From JBLIAZ01 sp047631875 (GTDB lineage: Bacteria; Bacteroidota; Bacteroidia; Flavobacteriales_C; GCA-002722245): a stretch of DNA of 14,542 bases. Below the pieces are notes generated by a model that ran no database searches, was not told where the DNA came from, and saw nothing but the letters and a program-made list of their open reading frames with translations. Below, piece by piece: positions 7,431-14,542 of this stretch (the stretch's first letter is position 1; the number at the start of each line of letters is the position of its first letter). The DNA lies in assembly GCA_047631875.1 (NCBI GenBank), contig JBLIAZ010000046.1, positions 1 through 14,542 of the forward strand. Direction: 5' to 3'. Made by a program: the position numbers and the translations under genes.

Positions 7431-9533
7431 ATGATGAATTACAATTATAAACGGTTCTTTAGTGCAGTTGTTCTTTCCGGAGTCATCGGAGGGGTGGTTG
7501 CGGGAGAAAGTGATCCTTTCACTACCTCTATGGGAAACGACACTAAATTGAGCTTGATGTTGCCAGACAGCGATACAAGCTCATCATCGACTTTTAATTT
7601 TATTAGCAAATATGTTAATAAAGACAAAGGATTGGATGAGTCTACTTTGAAAATTTCAGGAGTGACAAGATTTTTAACGATTTATCGATCGATGGATGAA
7701 TCATATCTTGACATGATTAACAGTGACAAGAACTTTTCTTTTTCGGATTACCCCATTGCGAATGTAGCTGCAAGTACTAACGGAGGTTATCCAATGTTAG
7801 AATTAAACTTACAATCAAAATTGGCGAAAAACTTTGATTTTAATGTGGGGTATTCTCTTGCACATTCATTCTCAGGTAGTGCTGAAGGTGGATCGGGAAA
7901 AAGTTTAAGTATTAGGCAGAATTTAAATTTTAAAGCTGCTCATAGAACAGGAATGATTAAATCAACTGTTTATGCAGGTGAAGTTTTATGGACTAATCTT
8001 TCAAGATTTACCATGGGTACTCCTGAATATAGAGATAATTATTTTGAACGATTACCTTGGGATTGGTACCGTCAATCTTTTACTAGGTACCAAGAATATT
8101 ATTCTTTGTCAAATAACATAGGTGCCCAAGCGTTAGGTAGGTCGCCTCTTCAAGGTTTTATAGGAGTCTTCGAATGGTTGCCTATGCAAATAAGTCTTAA
8201 AGCTCTATATGGTAGGACGAATAGAAGTTTAGTATTGTCTAAATCTCAAAGTCCTTTCCCTTCATATACTCATGGGTATCGTTTAGAAAAAGTGATTTTT
8301 GAAAGGCAAATTAGAGGTAAAGCAGCAGTGAACTTATATCAAAAAAATGCTCAAACTGACTTTACAGGAGGTTTGCCAGACATCAATACAATTGGTTCGT
8401 TTGATTTCTTAGTGAAAGTGATGAACAAAGTAAATGTGTCAGGTGAATTTGGAGTTGGAAAAATTGAGAACCCTTATTTTGATGGTTTACCAGATGACAA
8501 TGGAGTGGGAAGTGGAGGAGTATTGAAGCTAGAGTTTGATAGAAGGTCTGTCCTTTGGCCATTTTCTGTTGAATATTATCACATCAATAAAAACTTAGTA
8601 AGTTTAGACGGAGGTATTATTAACAGTAATCCAGGGGTTAGAGATGGTGGTTTTGGAACAGAAATAATTTATGACAACACCAACATGGCAAACATTTCTA
8701 ATGAAGTCGGGCAATTGGCGAACAACAGATCAGGAGTGAACATGAGGTTGGAAGCTACTATAAAAGATTTGAAAGTCCAGTTCGGATATTCAATTTCTCA
8801 GGAACTTACAAATTTAGGAGATACAATCACTATTCAACACAGGGTGAATTCGTTTTCTAGGTCAAGATTTAGGCCTTGGTTTCAGGCAGGTGGTCCATAT
8901 GCAAGAATCAAGTCTGCCTGGTTAAGGACTTTTGAAACAATTACCATTGGTAATGAATCCTATAATCCAAAGGAACAAGATGCAATTAAAAATGTCGGAA
9001 CGGAAACCGATTCGGTTGCAGCAGTTTCTAAAAGAGATTTGTTAGGGTTTAACACCATTGAATTATTTTTAAAGTATCGTCTCAAATTGGGTAAAAAACA
9101 CGAATTAGTGTTGTTGAACTTTTCTAGTGTCAATACAGTTAAAGAAGGTTTTAATGCTTTTTCTAAAGTGGACGAAAAAACATACACCTCCTTATTGTAT
9201 AACGATTTTACGATGGCATTTAAGTTAACAGAGAAAGTATCTCTAGTTGCTAATTATGCAGTGGAGAGTTTTAAAGGAAGCGAGAGGACAGACTTGACTC
9301 CTGATAAAGAGGCTGTGTATGATTTCGTAGAAACCCCTACTGTTGCCTCGAATGATAAACAAAGAGTAATTGATCAACTAGGTCAAGCTTATGCAGTTGG
9401 AATCGATTATGATTTTAATAAGACGACGAGTTTGCACATAAGGACTAAATACATGACCCACGAGGATAAAAACTTCGTAAAAGACAAGTTCTCTGGTTAT
9501 GAAACTAATTTCGAATTAAAAATATTCTTTTAA
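7431..9533 (+). CDS. Large outer-membrane beta-barrel protein of unrecognised family
   Basis: This 700-residue protein has an N-terminal signal peptide (MMNYNYKRFF, hydrophobic core, cleavage near VVAG at 22-25). From about residue 75 onward it shows alternating polar/hydrophobic strands separated by polar turns, and it ends in an aromatic-rich strand (LKIFF) with C-terminal Phe, as expected for insertion by the Bam machinery. A tryptophan/tyrosine-rich segment (205-225, RLPWDWYRQSFTRYQEYY) and GYPMLELNLQ (119-128) stand out. There is no TonB box or plug domain that I can recognise, so it is not an obvious SusC/TonB receptor. It starts 18 bases after the chitinase and is followed after 10 bases by a second barrel. 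By context it may let chitin products through the outer membrane or bind partner lipoproteins; this is inference only. The ATG at 7434 is an equally possible start. Confidence 0.75.
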   Translation: MMNYNYKRFFSAVVLSGVIGGVVAGESDPFTTSMGNDTKLSLMLPDSDTSSSSTFNFISKYVNKDKGLDESTLKISGVTRFLTIYRSMDESYLDMINSDKNFSFSDYPIANVAASTNGGYPMLELNLQSKLAKNFDFNVGYSLAHSFSGSAEGGSGKSLSIRQNLNFKAAHRTGMIKSTVYAGEVLWTNLSRFTMGTPEYRDNYFERLPWDWYRQSFTRYQEYYSLSNNIGAQALGRSPLQGFIGVFEWLPMQISLKALYGRTNRSLVLSKSQSPFPSYTHGYRLEKVIFERQIRGKAAVNLYQKNAQTDFTGGLPDINTIGSFDFLVKVMNKVNVSGEFGVGKIENPYFDGLPDDNGVGSGGVLKLEFDRRSVLWPFSVEYYHINKNLVSLDGGIINSNPGVRDGGFGTEIIYDNTNMANISNEVGQLANNRSGVNMRLEATIKDLKVQFGYSISQELTNLGDTITIQHRVNSFSRSRFRPWFQAGGPYARIKSAWLRTFETITIGNESYNPKEQDAIKNVGTETDSVAAVSKRDLLGFNTIELFLKYRLKLGKKHELVLLNFSSVNTVKEGFNAFSKVDEKTYTSLLYNDFTMAFKLTEKVSLVANYAVESFKGSERTDLTPDKEAVYDFVETPTVASNDKQRVIDQLGQAYAVGIDYDFNKTTSLHIRTKYMTHEDKNFVKDKFSGYETNFELKIFF

Positions 9534-9543
9534 ATAAATAGCA

Positions 9544-11277
9544 ATGATGATGAATTACAAAAAAAGCTTAATCATAACCGCAATAACTTTAGGAGCGGGC
9601 GTAATGGTAAATGCACAAAGTGCAAAGTTTAGTTTAAACGGAGTAGGTCGGTCGGTATTAACAAACAGTAACATCAGTGGCGATTTTGTTGATGTGGATG
9701 AAACTGTTCAAAAGGCAGGAACTGCAGGGTACAATTTATTTGACTTGCAAACAAACCTAGCTGTTGATTCTAATTTTCAGGCAATGGCAATTTTCAGAGC
9801 TAAAAGTCCTTTTGGTTCTTTCTTCGGTTCAGCGACTGGATTTGAGTTTCGTCAGTTTAAAATGATGGGTAACTTTGATGACTTCAAATATGAAATAGGT
9901 GATATCAGGGTTGAGATGACTCCATTCACAGTGTTTAATAGTTATACAATTGACCATTCATATGAGTCAGATGTTTTTGTACAAAGAAGAAAAATTCAGG
10001 AATACGAAAACTTCAATAAAGGAAACTCATGGTTGTTACAAGGTGCAGCTGGTCAATATTTTTGGGAAATAAATAAAGAAGGAATGGGACTAGGAGTTTA
10101 TGCTTTTGGAACTAGAAACACTTCGACTAACGAAAGTACAATTCCAGACAGGTTATTAACTGGAGGTAGGTTAGAATTTAGAGTAAATAAGAGTCTTAAA
10201 TTTGGAGCAAATGCTGTTTCAATGTTTGATATTTCATTGTTGCAATCTGATTTTGATTACAACAACAATGTATTCACAGGAGATGTAAATTACAAATTTG
10301 ATACAGATGCTATTTTGATTGATGTGAATTTTGAAGGAGGAATGAGCATGTACAAATATAATCAGTTTGTTGACGATGGTGTGTCTTTAACTAAATCAGA
10401 TACTGCATATGATGATGGTTTCATGGATTTAAACGTTGGAATTGGTCTGAAAGATGCAAAAATCAGATTCGATTTAAACGCTAGATCAGTAGGTGTTCTT
10501 TATTCAAGCCCATCCGCACAAACAAGAAGGTACAACGCTAGTTTAGTTCCCAACATGTTTAATGAAGGTCAATCAGGACCAAGATACCAATCAATGTTTG
10601 ATCGTTCAACTGCTGAGGAAATGTACAATAGTACTATTACTCCTAATTTAATGGGGTTTGTGTCTGCATATAATAACTCAACGCCTTATGGTAAAGCTAC
10701 ACCTAACAGAACAGGAGGAAGTTTTAGAGTAGGAACTGATACTTCAAATCATAAAATTGATGCTAGCGCAAAGCTTGCTTACTTAACAGAAATCCAAGGA
10801 GAAGGTACTGTTGATAAGAGAACCTTCATGGTTGTTTCGGGAGGTACTGTTGCTCACTTAGGTGAACTGTTTGGTTTTTCAAGAGCGTTAGATTTAAACG
10901 CTGGAGCAAGGTATGAGCAAACAAGTAGAGGTGGGACAGCGGCAATTAACTACACGAGTTTGTTAGTAGATGCAGGGCTTTCATTTGAATTGTTAAAGAG
11001 AATTAGTTTGTTAGGTGGATTGAAATTCATCTCGGTTGATGGGAATGAGTACATCAAAACTTTAGATGGATTTAATTTTATCACAGATTTCTCAGCTTGG
11101 GAAGGAAGCTATACAGAGACACTTATTTCTGCAGGATTAAGAATTGATTTGACTGTTTATCAGCAGTTTGTTGTTAACTATAACATGAGTACAAATGTTT
11201 CTGATAATATAACAAATGGTGTTAAAACTGGTTATGACATAGGACAATTGTTCTTTAGCTACATAGGAAGATTTTAA
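9544..11277 (+). CDS. Second outer-membrane beta-barrel protein of unrecognised family
   Basis: The 577-residue product has a signal peptide ending VNAQ (cleavage around 24-25), a typical flavobacterial cleavage context. The mature part is made of amphipathic strands (for example YNLFDLQTNLAVDSNFQAMAIF early on and a last strand ending YIGRF with terminal Phe). A segment YEIGDIRVEMTPFTVFN (116-132) loosely parallels AGEVLWTNLSRFTM in the preceding barrel, suggesting distant relatedness. Three consecutive ATG codons (9544, 9547, 9550) allow alternative starts; MMNY at 9547 mirrors the start of the previous gene. It lies within the operon, 10 bases after one barrel and 19 bases before a lipoprotein gene. 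It is likely a porin-like or surface scaffold protein; the substrate is not readable from sequence. Confidence 0.75.
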   Translation: MMMNYKKSLIITAITLGAGVMVNAQSAKFSLNGVGRSVLTNSNISGDFVDVDETVQKAGTAGYNLFDLQTNLAVDSNFQAMAIFRAKSPFGSFFGSATGFEFRQFKMMGNFDDFKYEIGDIRVEMTPFTVFNSYTIDHSYESDVFVQRRKIQEYENFNKGNSWLLQGAAGQYFWEINKEGMGLGVYAFGTRNTSTNESTIPDRLLTGGRLEFRVNKSLKFGANAVSMFDISLLQSDFDYNNNVFTGDVNYKFDTDAILIDVNFEGGMSMYKYNQFVDDGVSLTKSDTAYDDGFMDLNVGIGLKDAKIRFDLNARSVGVLYSSPSAQTRRYNASLVPNMFNEGQSGPRYQSMFDRSTAEEMYNSTITPNLMGFVSAYNNSTPYGKATPNRTGGSFRVGTDTSNHKIDASAKLAYLTEIQGEGTVDKRTFMVVSGGTVAHLGELFGFSRALDLNAGARYEQTSRGGTAAINYTSLLVDAGLSFELLKRISLLGGLKFISVDGNEYIKTLDGFNFITDFSAWEGSYTETLISAGLRIDLTVYQQFVVNYNMSTNVSDNITNGVKTGYDIGQLFFSYIGRF

Positions 11278-11296
11278 TAATTAAAGATATTTAAAC

Positions 11297-12493
11297 ATGA
11301 ATATGATTAAAAACATTTTGCTTAGTTCTACAAAAGTAGCTATCGCAGTTTTACTAGTGAGTTCAGTTGCTTGTAAGAAAAAAAGTGATTTTGGCGGGCC
11401 GGAAGTTGTAAAAGCATCGGATAACTTCGCAATTACATCTGTCTTTGCTGTAAATGATTCATTTCCTGATTTTGATTCTATTCCAGAGTTAGTTTACACC
11501 GCTAAATTTAACGAAAGAGTAAGTTGGGTTGTGGACATAAAAGGCTCCCAGTCTGGAGCTGTAAAAAACTTCACTGGGGTTGGAGAGTCTATCACAGGTG
11601 TAGTGTGGAAAGGTGGAAGCTCAAACATTAATTTTTTCGGTAAAGATGAACCTGTTGTTGCTGAGCTTTCTGTACTTGGGCTAAGCACGGTTTATTCTCT
11701 GTACGATACTATTAGAGGGGCAAAATCTTATCATTCGTTTTTTATTGATACCACAGGAACAATCAATAGCGTAATTAACGGAGTTAAGCACATTTTGATT
11801 GATAATTTTGATGACGAAGAAATGCCGAACATGTATTCAACAATATCAAACGCTTATGCTCCAGATGGCGCGGACAGCGATATAAAGTATGGTTTCAGTA
11901 CCGATCAAAAAGTGCAAGGAGCTTCTAGTTATTTCATGAGTGGTACAGACGACAACAACAACGGTTGGAGTGGAGGGTCTAACAGTGAGACCTTACTTGA
12001 GTTTTATTTGGTTGATACAGTACCTGCCCTATTAATTGATTCAGGAGTGCCTGCAGAGGATTTATATTTTAATGTTTTCATTTATGGGACAGGTCTTGCC
12101 AGCACAACTGTGCAGTTGAAAGTGTATGAGTACGACGAAGAAACGTATGAAAAAGACACCATGATAGTATTGGATAGTAGGGAAGCACTTAGGCATGCTC
12201 TATACAAAGGAGATGGACTTCCATCTGATATTGTATATGATCAGTCCAAGAATGATGGTTTTATATACGATATTCAAGTAAACTGGTTGGGGTGGAAATT
12301 AGTAAGTATTCCTTACTCTTTGTTCAGACCAAATAATGATCCTTCAGCCGGTGGAGCAGGGAATAGAAACAAAGAATCTTGGAGGATTTGTGGAATGGCT
12401 TTTTCACTTTTATCCTTTCCTACAACAGGTCAGCATACAGAAGTGTACATTGATTACTTGACTGTCACAATAGGAGGGCCTTTCCAACGTTAA
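11297..12493 (+). CDS. Lipoprotein with Ig-like N-terminal and CBM-like C-terminal domain (copy 1)
   Basis: This is a 398-residue protein with a lipoprotein signal peptide; the lipobox ends SSVAC with Cys26, followed by Lys-Lys-Lys-Ser-Asp, compatible with export to the outer membrane. Residues about 45-128 form a small beta domain (FNERVSWVVDIKG...KNFTGVGESITGVVWKG) shared with the next gene. Residues about 165-398 look like a jelly-roll domain of the CBM11/galactose-binding type: it opens LIDNFDDEE, contains NWLGWKLVSIPYSLF (329-343) and ends YIDYLTVTIGGPF. Such domains commonly bind beta-glycans, so a chitin-binding surface role fits the operon. Assignment to a named CBM family is not certain. 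It sits between the barrel gene (19-base gap) and its paralog (21-base gap). Confidence 0.75.
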   Translation: MNMIKNILLSSTKVAIAVLLVSSVACKKKSDFGGPEVVKASDNFAITSVFAVNDSFPDFDSIPELVYTAKFNERVSWVVDIKGSQSGAVKNFTGVGESITGVVWKGGSSNINFFGKDEPVVAELSVLGLSTVYSLYDTIRGAKSYHSFFIDTTGTINSVINGVKHILIDNFDDEEMPNMYSTISNAYAPDGADSDIKYGFSTDQKVQGASSYFMSGTDDNNNGWSGGSNSETLLEFYLVDTVPALLIDSGVPAEDLYFNVFIYGTGLASTTVQLKVYEYDEETYEKDTMIVLDSREALRHALYKGDGLPSDIVYDQSKNDGFIYDIQVNWLGWKLVSIPYSLFRPNNDPSAGGAGNRNKESWRICGMAFSLLSFPTTGQHTEVYIDYLTVTIGGPFQR

Positions 12494-12514
12494 TAAATTA
12501 GAAAAACAAACATT

Positions 12515-13555
12515 ATGAAATTTTTTTTAAAAATAGCTACAATACTTCTCATTGCGGTAGTCGTTGCAGGAAGCTGTAAGAAATCGCCTATCGATTTGGG
12601 ACCGGGCTTGTGCCCTACTGATGGTTTCTCTTTTTCGACAAGTGATATATTGTTAGACGGAATTGATGGTGCTAATCAAATTTCTTTTGCTGATACTGGC
12701 CTAAACATCAGGGTTTATTTCACAGAAAAGGTCGATTGGAGTTTGAAGTTAACATCAGGGTCTTCAATTAAAAGCTACAGTGGAGAAGGAGATAGTATTA
12801 ATGTTTTTTGGTATGGTAACTCAGACAAATTACCATTGTTCGATGTGGGTACAGTAACATTAACTCTTGATGTCGGTTGTAGAGACCAGGTAGCGAAAAC
12901 ATTCGAAGTAACGAGCTTATGTAACTACTCGGACATAGACAGACATTTTGGAGTGTTAATCAGAGATTGGGATAAAAATGGTAGAAAACCAGTATTTATA
13001 ACTTCTCAGCCTGCACCAGGTATAGATGGGTATTTTTACGGAGAAGGAATTAAAGGTGGAGGATTGAATGGATTTTCATATACTGATTCCATTGAATCAC
13101 CAATGGGAGGGGGTTACTTTAAGGTTGAGGGAGAAACAAGTGATCCTACTTGGTACTTTGGTGCTGGAGAAATGATTGGAATAGGAGACGCATTCGATGA
13201 GTTACCAACTACTAACCCAGACTCAATTTACTTTAACATTTTAACAAGAACCTCTGGTGATCCAAATGTTCAAATTCAATTTGTAATAAGCAGAATTGAC
13301 GATATTGGAGATCCGTTAGACGATGCAGATGATAAACTTGGGAATTACCAAGTTTTGCTAAATGCCGACTGGACAGACTGGAAGTTTACAAGTGTTAAAA
13401 TGTCTGATTTTGCTAGCGGAAGTGGTCCTTTGTCGTCAACAACTGATTTAAGTACAATTGGGTTAGCGATAGGTGCAGCTCCGTACAAAGCGAGCAAAGC
13501 TGAAGTTAATTTTGATTTTGTATTAATTACTGTTGGAGAACCATTTTTAAAATAA
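12515..13555 (+). CDS. Lipoprotein with Ig-like N-terminal and CBM-like C-terminal domain (copy 2)
   Basis: The 346-residue product has a lipobox ending VAGSC with Cys21 followed by Lys-Lys-Ser. Its N-terminal beta domain (about 38-122) contains FTEKVDWSLKLTSG and KSYSGEGDSINVFWYGN, matching the pattern of the preceding lipoprotein. The C-terminal half (about 140-346) again has the jelly-roll signature: ADWTDWKFTSVKMSDF (284-299) and a last strand FDFVLITVGEPF, equivalent to YLTVTIGGPF in copy 1. Overall sequence has diverged strongly, so the two copies may bind different parts of a glycan or form a hetero-pair. The mature protein has four further Cys (33, 122, 136 and the lipidated one at 21). 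It is likely a surface or outer-membrane lipoprotein acting with the barrels. Confidence 0.74.
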   Translation: MKFFLKIATILLIAVVVAGSCKKSPIDLGPGLCPTDGFSFSTSDILLDGIDGANQISFADTGLNIRVYFTEKVDWSLKLTSGSSIKSYSGEGDSINVFWYGNSDKLPLFDVGTVTLTLDVGCRDQVAKTFEVTSLCNYSDIDRHFGVLIRDWDKNGRKPVFITSQPAPGIDGYFYGEGIKGGGLNGFSYTDSIESPMGGGYFKVEGETSDPTWYFGAGEMIGIGDAFDELPTTNPDSIYFNILTRTSGDPNVQIQFVISRIDDIGDPLDDADDKLGNYQVLLNADWTDWKFTSVKMSDFASGSGPLSSTTDLSTIGLAIGAAPYKASKAEVNFDFVLITVGEPFLK

Positions 13556-13564
13556 AATATTAAA

Positions 13565-14320
13565 GTGAATACATTGAACGATAAAACGAAAGTTTACGCT
13601 GAAAAAATAGCAGCATCTAAGTATGTTGCTAAGGAGTTAGGAGAGCTAATAAAAAACAACAATGCTCTTGGTAAACCAACTGTACTAGGATTAGCAACAG
13701 GTTCTAGTCCTATTGCAATGTACAAGGAGCTAATTCGTTTGCATAAGGAGGAAGGTTTAAGTTTTAAAAATGTCGTTACATTTAATTTGGATGAGTATTA
13801 TCCAATGGAGCCTACTTCAGATAAGAGTTACCATTATTTCATGAATCAAAATTTATTTGATCACATAGATATTAATAAGGATAACGTTCACATACCAAAA
13901 GGGACGTTGTCAGAAAATGAAGTGAACGATTTTTGTGCAGCTTATGAAAGTAAAATTGATGAGCTGGGCGGATTAGATGTTCAAATATTAGGGATTGGAA
14001 GAACAGGACATGTTGGTTTTAATGAGCCAGGGTCTTCTGAGGATTCTGTGACTAGGATGGTTGTTTTAAATGCGGTAACAATAGCAGATGCAGCACCTGA
14101 TTTTGGTGGTGCAGAAAATGTACCTAAGAAAGCGATCACAATGGGAGTCTCCACGATAATGAAAGCTAAAAAAGTTTATTTGATGGCTTGGGGCGAGAAA
14201 AAAGCTGAAATTGTAAAAGAATCACTTTACAACGATATTACTGATCAAGTTCCAGCAACATACCTTCAGAATCACAATGATGTGGAGTATGTTCTTGATA
14301 AAGGTGCTGCTGGTGAATAA
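13565..14320 (+). CDS. nagB: Glucosamine-6-phosphate deaminase, short relative of the long Bacteroidota form
   Basis: NagB converts glucosamine-6-phosphate to fructose-6-phosphate and ammonia, joining amino-sugar breakdown to glycolysis. The GTG at 13565 is the first available start (an in-frame stop lies 9 bases before it), giving 251 residues. Motifs are VLGLATGSSP (40-49, sugar-phosphate loop), VVTFNLDEYYPME (70-82; Asp76 equals E. coli catalytic Asp72), LGIGRTGHVGFNEPGS (142-157; His149 and Glu154 equal E. coli His143 and Glu148) and KAITMGVSTIM. Thr147 replaces E. coli Asp141; from memory this GRTGH variant is typical of the long (about 630-640 residue) Bacteroidota NagB. Here the protein ends DKGAAGE, where long forms go on with a segment like ELTR.KTPW and a PIG-L/LmbE-like domain, and short forms still have a final helix. 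So it may be C-terminally truncated. It is the last gene of the operon, 9 bases after the lipoprotein. Confidence 0.86.
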   Translation: MNTLNDKTKVYAEKIAASKYVAKELGELIKNNNALGKPTVLGLATGSSPIAMYKELIRLHKEEGLSFKNVVTFNLDEYYPMEPTSDKSYHYFMNQNLFDHIDINKDNVHIPKGTLSENEVNDFCAAYESKIDELGGLDVQILGIGRTGHVGFNEPGSSEDSVTRMVVLNAVTIADAAPDFGGAENVPKKAITMGVSTIMKAKKVYLMAWGEKKAEIVKESLYNDITDQVPATYLQNHNDVEYVLDKGAAGE

Positions 14321-14334
14321 CAAAGAGGTTTGGG

Positions 14335-14496
14335 TATACTCAAGCCACATAGCTTTTCGGTTTTTTCACTCGTCCTTTTCCCCTTTATCTACGTTAAAAA
14401 ACTAAATCATAACTCAGCTATGCTGTATTTTTTTGCCTTGATAAAGAAAAAATACACTTCGTCAAAACTCCCGAAAATTTACGTCGTTTGAGTATA
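14335..14496. repeat. Imperfect long inverted-repeat element (REP/MITE-like), non-coding
   Basis: TATACTCAA at 14335-14343 is repeated inverted as TTGAGTATA at 14488-14496, and the arms continue: the first 32 bases of each arm match at 24 positions, including TTTTCGG/CCGAAAA. Inside lie a 15-base near-palindrome (14408-14422, CATAACTCAGCTATG) and a 10-bp hairpin TGTATTTTTT (14424-14433) with AAAAAATACA (14447-14456). There is no open frame of note. The 162-base length and nested symmetry resemble a repetitive extragenic palindrome or miniature element, or a structured RNA. Confidence 0.5.
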
Positions 14497-14518
14497 TATA
14501 AAATAAAAGACTATTTTT

Positions 14519-14541
14519 AGGGCGAAGTTTTACTTCGCCCT
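14519..14541 (+). terminator. Strong hairpin, probable rho-independent terminator, at the window edge
   Basis: AGGGCGAAGT (14519-14528) pairs perfectly with ACTTCGCCCT (14532-14541) around a TTT loop: a GC-rich 10-bp stem in very AT-rich DNA. T residues begin directly after it, but the window ends two bases later, so the length of the T run cannot be seen. It would end the chitinase-nagB transcript, or serve a gene beyond the window. Confidence 0.55.
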
Positions 14542-14542
14542 T

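Noticed and set aside
14318..14400. A frameshifted continuation of nagB after its stop.
   Set aside because: In the alternative frames the downstream residues do not match the expected ELTR.KTPW segment; only a short, chance-level Lys..Trp resemblance is seen before another stop.

Overview
The window looks like chromosomal DNA from a member of the Bacteroidota, most likely the Flavobacteriales. The evidence is AT-rich DNA, a gliding-motility/type IX secretion C-terminal domain (CHU_C type), lipoprotein signal peptides with Ser/Lys-rich tails after the Cys, A-rich leaders in place of strong Shine-Dalgarno sequences, and -7 promoter boxes of the TAnnTTTG type. All recognised genes are on the + strand. 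No rRNA, tRNA, CRISPR array or transposase gene was seen.

Layout. (1) 1-1946: the 3' end of a large secreted repeat protein made of Cys-containing Ig/PKD-like repeats and ending in a type B T9SS sorting domain. (2) 1988-3734: two overlapping tandem paralogous lipoproteins of unrecognised function. Their conserved C-terminal half resembles a zinc-protease-like domain that has lost its HExxH site. (3) 3889-5918: a glycolytic pair, glyceraldehyde-3-phosphate dehydrogenase and ATP-type 6-phosphofructokinase, behind a probable promoter. Both have unusual residues at otherwise conserved places. (4) 5919-6155: a regulatory intergenic region with hairpins, a perfect 10-bp tandem direct repeat and a well-spaced Bacteroidota promoter. 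(5) 6156-14320: a tightly packed six-gene operon with gaps of 9 to 21 bp: a secreted GH18 chitinase, two large outer-membrane beta-barrel proteins, two paralogous surface-type lipoproteins with a CBM-like C-terminal domain, and glucosamine-6-phosphate deaminase (NagB). (6) 14321-14542: no gene; an imperfect long inverted-repeat element and a strong terminator-like hairpin.

How the genes fit together. The operon reads as a chitin or GlcNAc-polymer utilisation locus. The secreted chitinase would cut the polymer, the lipoproteins could bind glycan at the cell surface, the barrels could carry products across the outer membrane, and NagB would turn glucosamine-6-phosphate into fructose-6-phosphate. 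That is the substrate of the phosphofructokinase encoded just upstream, which leads on to GAPDH. The locus has no SusC/SusD pair, the usual hallmark of Bacteroidota glycan loci, so the barrel/lipoprotein set is the best candidate here for an undescribed uptake or surface system. NagB itself stops where long-form Bacteroidota NagB proteins continue into a C-terminal extension, just before the inverted-repeat element.
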